Assembly (NCBI GenBank): GCA_902776415.1
Contig: CACYPY010000038.1
Location: 1-38,741, forward strand
Length of the DNA: 38,741 nucleotides
Direction of reading: 5' to 3'
Origin: an uncultured Ruminobacter sp.
GTDB taxonomy: Bacteria; Pseudomonadota; Gammaproteobacteria; Enterobacterales; Succinivibrionaceae
Below, piece by piece: positions 23,938-32,875 of the stretch. The notes beneath the pieces were generated by a model. That model saw only the letters and a list, made by a program, of their open reading frames with translations, was not told the origin of the DNA and made no database searches. Position numbers and translations under genes: made by a program. Each line of letters begins with the position of its first letter. Position 1 is the stretch's first letter.

Positions 23938-26352
23938 CTACTCCTTTTTCAGGAATTTATTCTTTATCGCTCCCCAAATCCTCCTCCTTTCCTTGGATTT
24001 TGGATTGGTCGGCTTGGTAAGCTGCTTAAACCCCGGTAAAACATCAAGCTCATTAAGAACATCCTTATCAGCAGGTGTAAGCTCTGATACTTTATTAAGA
24101 TTCTCCAGGAACTCCGCAGTTTCGCGAATTGGAAGAGGATTTGCTGATTCCTTAAGCTTCTTCCAGGAAGCTGATGCTTTGAAATTCCTGATAACCTCAC
24201 AACTGATCTTGCTGTACATATTCTGCTGGTCAATCTCTTGCTTCCATTTTGTGAAAGCTTCACTGCACTCCCGATCGCATTTCTTCCTGATTTCACTGTC
24301 CGGAAATTCATCAAGGATATCTTTAAATTCATGGGCTCCGTAATATTTACGCCCCAAATCCCTGACAATAATCCGATACTGAATATCTGAAGGACCATTG
24401 CGATCAATTACATCCTTCGGATTCTTGACAGCCTCGCCATTGACCACCTGTACTCTCAGAGTTTCAGGCATCGGCTTATTCTTGATCTTTGAAAATTCTT
24501 CCAAATCATTGTAAACCCGGGAATCATGGACATAATCGTCATGAAGAACCGCCAAAGACCTGATGAACTCCACCTGCACCGAGGTGCTCCAAAGTTTTTT
24601 ACTGCCGCCGGCCTTTTCAAACTCCCTGTCCATAAGGTCACTGAAGCTCCGCACCATGGAATCAAGTTCTTCAGTGCTGAGGCGCTTCATGCCGAAGGAA
24701 TCATAATCCGCCACCTCTGCCGAGATCCTGCGGAACTGCACCGCCCCGAGACCGTAGGGCTTGCCGTGCCCGATATTGTGGAAGAAGGGGGATTTCCCGG
24801 AATCGTCCAAAGTTTCCCCGAACCTGAGACACCACAAAAGAGCTCCCAGTTCCTCTCTTTTCAGATTGTGGAACATAAGCTTTCCCCTGAAGGTCTTTGG
24901 ATTCTTAAGCACCTCCAGTTCTGAAGTAACCCCGTCCTTGCCAGGGACTCCGGTGGTGGATTTTTCCTGGCAGCGATAGCGCTTGTAGCCGGAACACTTG
25001 GCGCTCTTGGAAGAATAGGTCTGATTATCCTCCAGGTACATGGCAGTAAATGACGGCTTTGGAGAATTCAGCACAATCTCCATCGGTTTGAAATCATCCT
25101 GGGATACTCTGTCCGAAACCATATCAGTGAAGCTAATCCTGCTCTTGAGACTCATGTGTCCGCATTGCTTTCTGACAGTGCCGAACATTGTCTCCGGCAA
25201 CGAGAAGTAGAGTTCATCTGCAAAATCCCACTCCTGATCGTCTCCCCACTGATGGGGGGCCGTGACCTGTTCGGTATCGTAGTCGCACAGAAGCCGGGGC
25301 ATTTTTGCAAAGCCAAGAGCCTTTAGCTTTTTATCCTTGGTAAAAGCCCACACCGGAATTCCCAGTTCGTTATTCTGATGCTTCAGAAGATATTTAAAGG
25401 TTTTGGCGGTTGAATCACTGACTGCGGTAAAACCTTCGACCATTCCCGCAGGAACCGGTTCCCAGTCCCCCAGGTCGTCAGCCGGGAAAACGTAGCTGAA
25501 GGCCTTGTTGGCCATATCAGTCACATCTTCGTTTTTAGCCACTCTGAAGTTCGAGAAAACCACATATCCGACCCTGATACCGGATTTGTCATCAGATTCT
25601 TCGCCGAAACCGGCAAACGAGATATTGACAACCCTCTCATACGGCTGTCCTTTGGAAGGAGTCTCGGTCTTTAAGGTAACCTTTACCTTTTTGTTTAAAT
25701 CCAGGCCTTTCGCTGACTTCCTGGCTTTTTCATACTTATCCTCGGCACTCTGCTGCGTGAAGCCTGTGGCAGGATCGCAATTAGTAATACGATTGTCCTC
25801 GCCAAGCCCCAGGAACTTGTTAATGTCATCATCAAAAATCTTTACAATTTCCAAATTGCTCCGGCATTTTCTGAGCTTCCAGGACTTGGTCTCGCTGTCA
25901 AACTTCAGCCATGCATAGCATCTGTCATATTCCTTGTACTCCTTCATGTAGTCGTTTTCGGTATTATTCCCGGTCTTTCCGAGAATTCGGTGTGAAAACT
26001 TTCTTATCTGGTACATGGAATCCGGTGTCAGTCTGGCCAGGGACACGATCTCAAGAACGTTTCGCAGCATCCCCTTTACTGAAGTTCCGGGAATAACCAG
26101 CCGGTCTTTGTCTTCGGGATGACGGGCCCATTTTACCGAATTAATCTCTTTATCTCCGGTTTTGTCCTTCCGAGTCCCTTCCTTGCCGCCGGAACCGACA
26201 CATATGTCTCCGTGATTGACAAGTTCAAACTCAATGAAACCGTCAAGGCTGTCTTTAAAAGGAATGTCATGCGAAACATTATAGGCCCAGTCAGGAGCAA
26301 AAACCTTCCTGGGAAGAGGCACAAAGCTGTAAGGCACTCTGATATCTGTCAT
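23938..26352 (-). CDS. TIGR03986-type CRISPR RAMP protein (Cas7 with large insertion)
   Basis: The protein is 804 aa and resembles the TIGR03986 CRISPR-associated RAMP family of type III-D loci. It opens with the family-like VPYSFVPLPRKVF. A Cas7 core follows: DGFIEFELVNHGDICVGSG, then IPGTSVKGMLRNVLEIVSLA (about 87-106) and, after a long insertion, FHNIGHGKPYGLGAVQFRRI (about 524-543), the Gly-rich loop. About 260 charged residues follow that loop, ending KNKFLKKE. A basic, Lys-rich stretch lies at 200-240. It should be a backbone or tip subunit binding crRNA and target RNA. AGGAGA sits 9 nt before the ATG. It is the last gene of the operon, 18 bp after the small protein. It parallels the 'Cas7-insertion' subunit of the III-Dv complex. 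Confidence 0.85.
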   Translation of the reverse strand: MTDIRVPYSFVPLPRKVFAPDWAYNVSHDIPFKDSLDGFIEFELVNHGDICVGSGGKEGTRKDKTGDKEINSVKWARHPEDKDRLVIPGTSVKGMLRNVLEIVSLARLTPDSMYQIRKFSHRILGKTGNNTENDYMKEYKEYDRCYAWLKFDSETKSWKLRKCRSNLEIVKIFDDDINKFLGLGEDNRITNCDPATGFTQQSAEDKYEKARKSAKGLDLNKKVKVTLKTETPSKGQPYERVVNISFAGFGEESDDKSGIRVGYVVFSNFRVAKNEDVTDMANKAFSYVFPADDLGDWEPVPAGMVEGFTAVSDSTAKTFKYLLKHQNNELGIPVWAFTKDKKLKALGFAKMPRLLCDYDTEQVTAPHQWGDDQEWDFADELYFSLPETMFGTVRKQCGHMSLKSRISFTDMVSDRVSQDDFKPMEIVLNSPKPSFTAMYLEDNQTYSSKSAKCSGYKRYRCQEKSTTGVPGKDGVTSELEVLKNPKTFRGKLMFHNLKREELGALLWCLRFGETLDDSGKSPFFHNIGHGKPYGLGAVQFRRISAEVADYDSFGMKRLSTEELDSMVRSFSDLMDREFEKAGGSKKLWSTSVQVEFIRSLAVLHDDYVHDSRVYNDLEEFSKIKNKPMPETLRVQVVNGEAVKNPKDVIDRNGPSDIQYRIIVRDLGRKYYGAHEFKDILDEFPDSEIRKKCDRECSEAFTKWKQEIDQQNMYSKISCEVIRNFKASASWKKLKESANPLPIRETAEFLENLNKVSELTPADKDVLNELDVLPGFKQLTKPTNPKSKERRRIWGAIKNKFLKKE

Positions 26353-26370
26353 AGCGATTTTTCTCCTGAC

Positions 26371-26955
26371 CTATTTCACAAATCCTGAAAACTGCTGCAT
26401 CCATGGCATCCAGCGGCCTTGCTCGGCTTTGCCGTCAGCTTTCCTGTAACAACGATACCATACCCTGTATCGGACTGTCCCCTGCGCATCCAAAGAACTT
26501 CTGAAGCTGTTCTTGAGAACTGCGAAGGTATCCGAAAACGCATAGACCCAATTCGCGCCGGACGGACTGTCCTTCTCTTTGTCCATGATCGGGGCTTCCT
26601 GACCTGCAGGCATCTGCAGTGTTACCGAATAGAAGTTCTCGGACATCAGAACCGCTCTCAGCGTACGGCAATCCCCTGCCTCGGTTACGGCATCGCAGAT
26701 CTCCAGCTCCAGAATCTCCCGGGACCTGTCGTTTTCTGACCTCTTCATGAAATTTACGAGACCGTCAGTGTAGAGTACCCACCCCTGAGCAGCCGGAAAG
26801 CTCTCTAAAAATCGCATGAGTTCATCAGCCGAAACCTTCTTCTGTTTAACCACAGGGGCCGATGCGGATTTCATATTGTTAAGCTTCAGATTTGCGATAA
26901 TATTAATGGCTTCACTGTCTTCTATGCAAAAGCCGCTGTCTAAATCATTTTCCAT
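26371..26955 (-). CDS. Small III-D accessory protein, possibly Csx19-like
   Basis: The protein is 194 aa from the ATG at 26955, which has AAGGA 10 nt upstream. ATGs at 26991 and 27003 are in frame but have no ribosome site and would overlap the upstream gene. The N-terminus is acidic, a Lys-rich linker follows, then a compact part with FPAAQGWVLYTDGLVNFMKR, LEICDAVTEAGDCRTLRAVL and a terminal RVWYRCYRKADGKAEQGRW. I do not see a recognisable catalytic motif. Position and size match Csx19 (TIGR03984) in III-D loci, and a few aromatic positions fit, but sequence similarity alone does not settle it. It could instead be an unrelated small subunit. Confidence 0.6.
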   Translation of the reverse strand: MENDLDSGFCIEDSEAINIIANLKLNNMKSASAPVVKQKKVSADELMRFLESFPAAQGWVLYTDGLVNFMKRSENDRSREILELEICDAVTEAGDCRTLRAVLMSENFYSVTLQMPAGQEAPIMDKEKDSPSGANWVYAFSDTFAVLKNSFRSSLDAQGTVRYRVWYRCYRKADGKAEQGRWMPWMQQFSGFVK

Positions 26956-26980
26956 TTTCTGATCATCCTTTCTGCCTGTT

Positions 26981-28513
26981 TTACTTGTCATGTTTATCAC
27001 CATGTTTCAAACAGCAATCCAAAAGCTCATCACATTCCTTTACGAATCCGGAAAACTCGGCAAGCGTCCGACCGCTCTTCGCCCCCAGTGGCAGAAGCCC
27101 CCGGGAGAGATCGAAGAACGTGCACCTGATGGCATTGACCACTTTGTCAACCGTTTCAGCATCAAACCGGTCATCTTCAGTTTTTTTGGAAAGAATATCC
27201 AGCGTATCCTTTCTGATATAGATTTTCACATCAAATGTCGGATTCACGGCCAGTTCCTCGGTAAAGAGCGCCTTGTCAATTACCCCGCCGGTTATTCTGT
27301 CTATACGGTTATGCGTTCTGGTCTCGCACTTTCTGAAATGCACCACGGCATCACTGAAGAACAGCTTTCCGGACATTCCCCCGTTATCAGAGGATGCCCT
27401 GTCTCCGTCATCCCCGGATCTTCCGAACAGCAAAATCTGCAGAGGCTCCGGCATTTCTGAGGATTTGCCGCCAAGATCAGTCGCCTCATCTGCCAGGTTC
27501 CCACTAAGCCGGTTATAGTGATAAACCATTCTGTGAGCGATTATTCCCTTGATTTCACTGCCGTAAAGAATAAAGTCCTTTGGCGCATCAATGTCTATCC
27601 TGCCAAGAGGCCCTTTCCAGACCACGACTCTTTCAGCCCCCGGATGCGCAACGGAGCCTTCCTTGTTTTCCTTAAATCCTTTCTCCAAAACACTGTCCAA
27701 AAATTCCGATCCTCTTCCTGCTGTGAAGAGTCCTTTGACATTCATTGTCATATCGAGAAAAAGCTCTACAGAATTCGGTTTCCGGTTAAAGCACAGCCCC
27801 GGAACATCTTTTTGAATTTCAAACGGCAATTTTCTGTTGCGGAATTCGGTAATCTGCTCCAGACATTTCCTGCCTTTGCCGCCGAGATCAATATCCTTCT
27901 GACAAAAGCCTTTTACCGCCACTCTGCCGAGTCCGCAGGTCTTGCCACCGCCCACGGCAAAAGATTCTTCGCCGATAAGACTGATAATGGCATTCAGATC
28001 GAAAAGAGGAAAACCGCCGGCATCATCCGTGAAGGCCCTGATATCAAAAGCAAAGCGGGTTCCCTTCATAAGGCACCTGGTGTCAAACTTGCCGTGTCCG
28101 GAGGCGTCAGCCACACCACGGTGATTGATCCTGGTACGATCTCTCTGGATAATCAGCGGCGAATTCTCCCGGGTAAATTCATCATTCTCCAGTTCGGATT
28201 TTGGAACCAGTCCTCTTCTGACATCGCCGGCTCTGTTAACCAGAAGCCCGTCAGAAAGCACTATTCGCGAAGCCAGACCCTGAGCTTTTTCAGAACCGTT
28301 AACATAGCCGAACCACTTATCCCAGCTGTCCTTCATCCCGGATCTTCTGGCAGCGGCTCGCCATACCCCCATCAGCGATGCTGCGGGAATACAGGGGACA
28401 TCATTCCAGTCACGGGCCACATCGGAAGATGAACCCAAATCGTGGCCTCCGGAGGACAGTGCCAGCGGAGACAGTGTTTCAATTACAATTCGCGACAATA
28501 CAAGATGCGTCAT
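26981..28513 (-). CDS. Double Cas7 (Cas7-2x) RAMP protein of a type III-D-like complex
   Basis: The protein is 510 aa made of two Cas7-type RAMP domains. Domain one (about 1-225) has PLALSSGGHDLGSSSDVARD, PCIPAASLMGVWRAAAR, the RDRTRINHRGVADASG loop and the Gly-rich FAVGGGKTCGLGRVAV. Domain two (about 245-500) has VKGLFTAGRGSEF, GSEIKGIIAHRMVYHY, the Csm3-like TRTHNRIDRITGGVIDKALF, then LFTEELAV, and GLLPLGAKSGRTLAEF. Asp residues in the RDRTRINH and HNRIDRITGG loops are candidate RNA-cleaving residues by analogy to Csm3. The start overlaps the csx10 stop as TAATG. It parallels Cas7-2x of the III-Dv complex and should span two repeat units of the target RNA. Confidence 0.87.
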   Translation of the reverse strand: MTHLVLSRIVIETLSPLALSSGGHDLGSSSDVARDWNDVPCIPAASLMGVWRAAARRSGMKDSWDKWFGYVNGSEKAQGLASRIVLSDGLLVNRAGDVRRGLVPKSELENDEFTRENSPLIIQRDRTRINHRGVADASGHGKFDTRCLMKGTRFAFDIRAFTDDAGGFPLFDLNAIISLIGEESFAVGGGKTCGLGRVAVKGFCQKDIDLGGKGRKCLEQITEFRNRKLPFEIQKDVPGLCFNRKPNSVELFLDMTMNVKGLFTAGRGSEFLDSVLEKGFKENKEGSVAHPGAERVVVWKGPLGRIDIDAPKDFILYGSEIKGIIAHRMVYHYNRLSGNLADEATDLGGKSSEMPEPLQILLFGRSGDDGDRASSDNGGMSGKLFFSDAVVHFRKCETRTHNRIDRITGGVIDKALFTEELAVNPTFDVKIYIRKDTLDILSKKTEDDRFDAETVDKVVNAIRCTFFDLSRGLLPLGAKSGRTLAEFSGFVKECDELLDCCLKHGDKHDK

Positions 28514-30336
28514 TACCGGCTCTCCCCTTTCATGTCTTTGTTCTGATTTCCGTCTGACTCATTATCATTACTCTGAAGTTTATCAATTTCCCTGAAAATC
28601 CGCGGATCATGCAACGAAATCTTAAGTTCAATGCATCTTATAATAGCCTTGCAAACCAGCCATGAAGCTTCCCTGCCATTTTGACCGGCTTCTCTCTGAA
28701 GCTTCTCGACCAGTCCTGCAAATGCATCTCCGAATGAAATTTCCTCATTGGAGCTGCTATTGAACTGGCAATAAATATTCCAGATATCATCAGGTGCCAG
28801 GTTCTCACCATTCTGACTATTCTCTTTGCCGGCAACAGTGACCTTTTTAATCGTAGCCCGCAGACGCTCACCGGAAATATTCCCGAAAGAAAGTTGGCGA
28901 AGCAAGTCTTTCAAATACTGCCATTGGGTATTCCCCGGACCGAAATCCGTCTCGTTTGCAACTCCGCAGTATTTTCGGGCAAACTTGTACAGTTCAAGTA
29001 CCCGATTCAGGAAAATCCCTGCAAATTTATCAGTTTCATACCCGTCATTACGGCACTTAACACTGTCCTTAAGCCAGAGCACCTCACGATCAGTTTTGAA
29101 AATCCGGGATTTTTCCTCGTCCGCATAGGCATCATTTTTCCCGTCATCAGGCACAAAACTGAAGTCTGATTCGAAAAGCCGGGATTGTTCTCCGACTGCT
29201 TTCCCGGAAACCAGGAACGGCGGATTCACCAGCACCCGGCCGAAGCCCAGCTGACGGGAAATCCCGATCCCCTCCTCCTCAAGCTTCCCGAGAATTTCCG
29301 GAAGATCCTCTCCGCTGTATACGTAGTCATAAACAAGAACACTGCCTCTGGAAATATAGACTTTGGCAGAATCAAGACCGCCTCTGGCATTATTGAAGAA
29401 TCTGGTCTTGCCGGTTCTGATAAAGGACCTCTTCGGATTGAACTTAGCTGTGATGCCATGCCGTTCAAGAGCCCAGAGCATGCCGGGATTGTCAGGGGTC
29501 CCGGAATCATAGCTGGTTACGGCATCAAGGAACTCCGCATTGGAAAGGCACCAGAGCACCAGTTCCCTTTCGCCTGCCTTTTCTCCTTCCCTTTCGACTT
29601 CCCGGACAGCTCCCGGATCCGGAAGCTTCCGCCGGACCTGATCCTGCTCCATGAGATGAGTTACGTCATGAACCCGAACCCTGCCGTATTCGGAGCCCCT
29701 GCTGGCCCCGATTCTTAAGACGCTGCCTTCCCTGAGAATTTCAAATACGGCTTTGCGGGCCTCCTGAACTTTTGCGGAAGTTCTGGATCCATTGTCGCTT
29801 CTGCCCTGCTCCAGACTGTCCGGGATCAGGCAGTACCCCAGAAAACACTGTCCTCTGGCAATGGAGTTCCGGTTGTAGAGGGCACTTTTCTTTGCCGTGT
29901 CCGTATCATAGTCAATGGCGGTACGGGCAGTTACCGTCTGTTTCAGATTCCAGGTGCCGAAACGGCTGTCCCGGTTATCTCCCCGAATCTGGTTATACTG
30001 CCTGTCAGACTCCTTTGCTTCAGGATTCAGAAAGTTAAGCAGAACCTCCGCTTTGTTCCTGTCATGACTTTTTTCCTTATGGAGACACATGGGAGCCGGC
30101 AGAGTCTCTTTCCCGTCGGCAGTCAGTGGCAGGAAGTCACTGAACACTGCCATGTTTTCCTGAAAGAACAGATTAAGGGTATCCGCCTCAAATTCGTCCC
30201 TGCCGTAAAGAGAGCAGACGGTTCCCATTACGGTGCTGCCGGGAATGTAACCCAGGGTATCGGAATCAAACGCCTTTGCATTGGTTTTGCCGATAATGAT
30301 GTCATCTACTGTTTCCAGAACAAACCATTTCTTCAT
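28513..30336 (-). CDS. csx10: Csx10 (Cas5-like) with helical C-terminal, Cas11-like extension
   Basis: The protein is 607 aa. The first RAMP fold (about 1-225) has IGKTNAKAFDSDTLGYIPGS and a Gly-rich loop, LRIGASRGSEYGRVRV (207-222). The second (about 255-385) has FNPKRSFIRTGKTRFFNNAR and the Csx10-like GIGISRQLGFGRVLV. Csx10 is the Cas5-type subunit that holds the crRNA 5' handle in type III-D. Residues about 400-590 are mostly helical and charged, for example FAGIFLNRVLELYKFARKYC and AFAGLVEKLQREAG. This is unlike plain Csx10 and is the size of a Cas11 small subunit. Fusion to Cas11 is inference, made by analogy with the Cas7-Cas5-Cas11 protein of III-Dv. The start overlaps cas7 as ATGA. 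Confidence 0.84.
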   Translation of the reverse strand: MKKWFVLETVDDIIIGKTNAKAFDSDTLGYIPGSTVMGTVCSLYGRDEFEADTLNLFFQENMAVFSDFLPLTADGKETLPAPMCLHKEKSHDRNKAEVLLNFLNPEAKESDRQYNQIRGDNRDSRFGTWNLKQTVTARTAIDYDTDTAKKSALYNRNSIARGQCFLGYCLIPDSLEQGRSDNGSRTSAKVQEARKAVFEILREGSVLRIGASRGSEYGRVRVHDVTHLMEQDQVRRKLPDPGAVREVEREGEKAGERELVLWCLSNAEFLDAVTSYDSGTPDNPGMLWALERHGITAKFNPKRSFIRTGKTRFFNNARGGLDSAKVYISRGSVLVYDYVYSGEDLPEILGKLEEEGIGISRQLGFGRVLVNPPFLVSGKAVGEQSRLFESDFSFVPDDGKNDAYADEEKSRIFKTDREVLWLKDSVKCRNDGYETDKFAGIFLNRVLELYKFARKYCGVANETDFGPGNTQWQYLKDLLRQLSFGNISGERLRATIKKVTVAGKENSQNGENLAPDDIWNIYCQFNSSSNEEISFGDAFAGLVEKLQREAGQNGREASWLVCKAIIRCIELKISLHDPRIFREIDKLQSNDNESDGNQNKDMKGESR

Positions 30337-31025
30337 CTTTCAGTCTCCTTCGTAACAGTAATGACGCACTGCCCGAAACCGCGGGTTCTTTTGCCGCCCA
30401 GCTCCGTTATCAGAGCTGCCACCTGGTTAAGTCTTTCCGTGAGATCATCACCTCCTGCAAACCCGAGACTTTTGATTTCATCATCACAGAAGGAAATCGT
30501 TCCGGTCAGAGTCAGGGGAACAACCACCTCGTACTCCCGAAGGGATTTGTCTTTGGCGGTGCCGGTCTTCTCGTCGATGGCCGTGCTTTTCACAGTCCGG
30601 AAAAGCTCACACGCCGCAGCGGAGTTCTCCTTAAGATAGCTTCCGACTTCCGGACGAATCTCCAGCGTGCTGAAGTGGAGCATTCCCGGTTTCCCGGACC
30701 GGCCGGCAGTATTCTCATTATCCTTACCCGAATCCGGGGACTGTTCATGGTACTTGTCAGGTCCGGACTGCCCGAACAGTGCTTTTTCCAGGTGCCCGGC
30801 ATCCCCGATGTCGCTGAACCAGCCATTGTTGCCGGCGGTTACAAAGGCATCCCGGAACATGCCCTTGACGGTTTTTCCGGGAACACACGGTACCATTACC
30901 GGATTATCGGCATCGGGAACAAGATTCCGTTTTACCGGAATGGAATCGGCATAGACGCCGGCCTCCCGGCCTGTTCCCACAAACCAGAACGACTGGAAAG
31001 CAATTTCTATCTTTGCCGTGGTCAT
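30333..31025 (-). CDS. Cas7-type RAMP protein, single domain
   Basis: The protein is 230 aa. RAMP markers are SFWFVGTGREAGVYAD, PCVPGKTVKGMFRDAFV (47-63) and the C-terminal Gly-rich LGGKRTRGFGQCVITVT (208-224). A central acidic loop lies at about 90-110. It is presumably a Cas7 backbone subunit bound along the crRNA. The gene starts within the cas10 stop (TAATG) and ends within the csx10 start (ATGA), so translation is coupled on both sides. In the III-Dv system of Synechocystis the equivalent Cas7 is fused to Cas5-Cas11. Here it is separate but adjacent, in the order that a fusion would need. Confidence 0.86.
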   Translation of the reverse strand: MTTAKIEIAFQSFWFVGTGREAGVYADSIPVKRNLVPDADNPVMVPCVPGKTVKGMFRDAFVTAGNNGWFSDIGDAGHLEKALFGQSGPDKYHEQSPDSGKDNENTAGRSGKPGMLHFSTLEIRPEVGSYLKENSAAACELFRTVKSTAIDEKTGTAKDKSLREYEVVVPLTLTGTISFCDDEIKSLGFAGGDDLTERLNQVAALITELGGKRTRGFGQCVITVTKETER

Positions 31026-32875
31026 TATTGAGCCTCCTGAATTTCATTTGCAGATCCGGTGATTTCCTCGCGGGGATTCTCCCTGATGTAATGATCCAGA
31101 ACCAGAATGTCGTTTAATAAGCTCTCATAATACCTTTTGTTTGCATCGTTATTTTCGGTATTAATGCTGTACCATCTGCCGTCACAGTCTTTCTCCTCTG
31201 TCCGGATAACATTCCGCAGGATCAGTTTAACAGCAGGATTATTTTTATAGTTACTGTTTTGATCACAAGCCTGCTCAAACAGACGCTCGGCATCCTTAAG
31301 TCTTCCGCATGCTATTTCCGAAAGCATTCTGCGGAATCTGGAAATAACCGGCCCGCCATTTTGCTCCCTGACGCATGCCGCAATCATCTCCAGAGTGACT
31401 TCGCCCGCATCTTCTCCGGAACCTGTGCAGGTAATAAATCCGTTTCTGCTTCCGGTGTAGAAGTCACAGTTATTCGCAGGGATGCGGAATCTGCGCAACC
31501 GGTCAAGAATCTCGGCAAGAGACTCTCCGGATGCCTCGGTAAGCCTGACAAAAGCAACTGCCGAAGGATTTACGGTAATATCGCCACTGTAGGAACCGGC
31601 ATTTTGTTTCGGAAACGGGCGGTTCTTGGCCATTTTTGCCAGTTCCTCCACCAGTCTGACAGAACCGGCATAGGGATGCTTTTTCTTCTGGAACAGAATG
31701 CCGCCGCTGGAAGTGAGGAACCGAATCTGCCCACCCAAAAGCCGGTGCAGCAAATCATTGTTTTCAGGATTGTCATCAGTCCTGAAGGCATCAGTGGTCT
31801 GCTGCTTGAAGGCTTTGGCAAATTCCACACAGAAATCAGCCGCATACCGGGGTTCTATCAGCAGAGTTACATCATCCCCTCCCAGTACCAGCGGTCTGAA
31901 TATCAGATTCTCATTCTTATCCAGCAGTTTATCGATGGCTGTCTGAACGGCTTTCTGAGTGGATTTCTGAAGCATGTCGGAAATCTGCAGCATCACCTTC
32001 GTATATTCGCTGCGGGATACCGGCTCGGTTTTTGTCTTCCCGTGTTTTCCGCTGAGAATGCTGCGGAGCCTGATAAGCGTGGTACCGACACTGTTGCCGT
32101 CCATGTGAATAAGGGCAATGTCTCCGTCACTCTCAACATCGTCACTTTTATTGAAGTTCACGCTTTCCTTAAACCTGGCATCACAGTCTTTCGCCTTGTC
32201 TTTCTCAGAAAGATACCGGTTATACAGCGAGAGATTCACTTTCTGGTAATCGGTGGCCATTTTTACCATTACGGCATCCGCAATGCCCCGGTCCACCTTC
32301 AGAAGCTCCCTTGCGTCTGCCGCACCGGATCTGACCGCAGCCTCGCCGGTGGTTTCGGCGGAAGCGGTACATGCCGTGGCCAGCGGAAGAAGCGTAACCG
32401 GACGGTTCCCGGCAGAAGCCAGTTCCTTATAGGCATCGTTCAAAAGCGTGAAAAATCCCTCTTTGCCCGAGGTGTCATACTGATCATTTGAAACCAGGGC
32501 ATCCGAAAACTGCATCCCCGGAAGCTCTGACTGCACGGCAAGAGTTACGGCAAACCGGAATCTGACCAGATTCTTATACCCGTCTTCTCCTAGGGCATAG
32601 CAGCTGAAGGAACCTCCCAGATAGCGGAAAAAGACAATCTTCCCGTTATCCTCCCGTACCTCATAGCCGGCGGCCTGAGAGGCAATAATATTGGTATCCC
32701 GGTTCGGATCCAGCCCCGCTGCCCTGAGCGACCTCTGAAGAAGGCCGTCCTCATCCGGTCCCACAAGACTGTCAAGCCTGTCGCTTGCAATAATCATGTG
32801 TCTCAGCTTGCCTGTTCGGCTCAGATATGCCTGAATCGATTTTGACTCAAACAGATATATCGACAGTTTGTCCAT
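31025..32875 (-). CDS. cas10: Cas10-like large subunit with GGDD, no HD domain
   Basis: The protein is 616 aa from the ATG at 32875. A TTG at 32893 is the alternative, and neither has a strong ribosome site. It begins directly with the Cas10 palm start, MDKLSIYLFESKSIQAYLSR, then KLRHMIIASDRLDSL. The usual N-terminal HD nuclease domain is absent. The polymerase motifs are intact: IALIHMDGNSVG (about 253-264) and PLVLGGDDVTLLI (about 329-341). A helical C-terminal domain follows, with CDFYTGSRNGFITC and RRMLSEIACGRLKDAERLFE. The GGDD palm suggests cyclic oligoadenylate synthesis. DNA cleavage by an HD domain is not expected. It leads the six-gene effector operon and its stop overlaps cas7. Confidence 0.88.
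   Translation of the reverse strand: MDKLSIYLFESKSIQAYLSRTGKLRHMIIASDRLDSLVGPDEDGLLQRSLRAAGLDPNRDTNIIASQAAGYEVREDNGKIVFFRYLGGSFSCYALGEDGYKNLVRFRFAVTLAVQSELPGMQFSDALVSNDQYDTSGKEGFFTLLNDAYKELASAGNRPVTLLPLATACTASAETTGEAAVRSGAADARELLKVDRGIADAVMVKMATDYQKVNLSLYNRYLSEKDKAKDCDARFKESVNFNKSDDVESDGDIALIHMDGNSVGTTLIRLRSILSGKHGKTKTEPVSRSEYTKVMLQISDMLQKSTQKAVQTAIDKLLDKNENLIFRPLVLGGDDVTLLIEPRYAADFCVEFAKAFKQQTTDAFRTDDNPENNDLLHRLLGGQIRFLTSSGGILFQKKKHPYAGSVRLVEELAKMAKNRPFPKQNAGSYSGDITVNPSAVAFVRLTEASGESLAEILDRLRRFRIPANNCDFYTGSRNGFITCTGSGEDAGEVTLEMIAACVREQNGGPVISRFRRMLSEIACGRLKDAERLFEQACDQNSNYKNNPAVKLILRNVIRTEEKDCDGRWYSINTENNDANKRYYESLLNDILVLDHYIRENPREEITGSANEIQEAQ

Noticed and set aside
31259..32491. 410-codon plus-strand open frame
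   Set aside because: Antisense shadow of cas10. The opposite strand carries the palm motifs.
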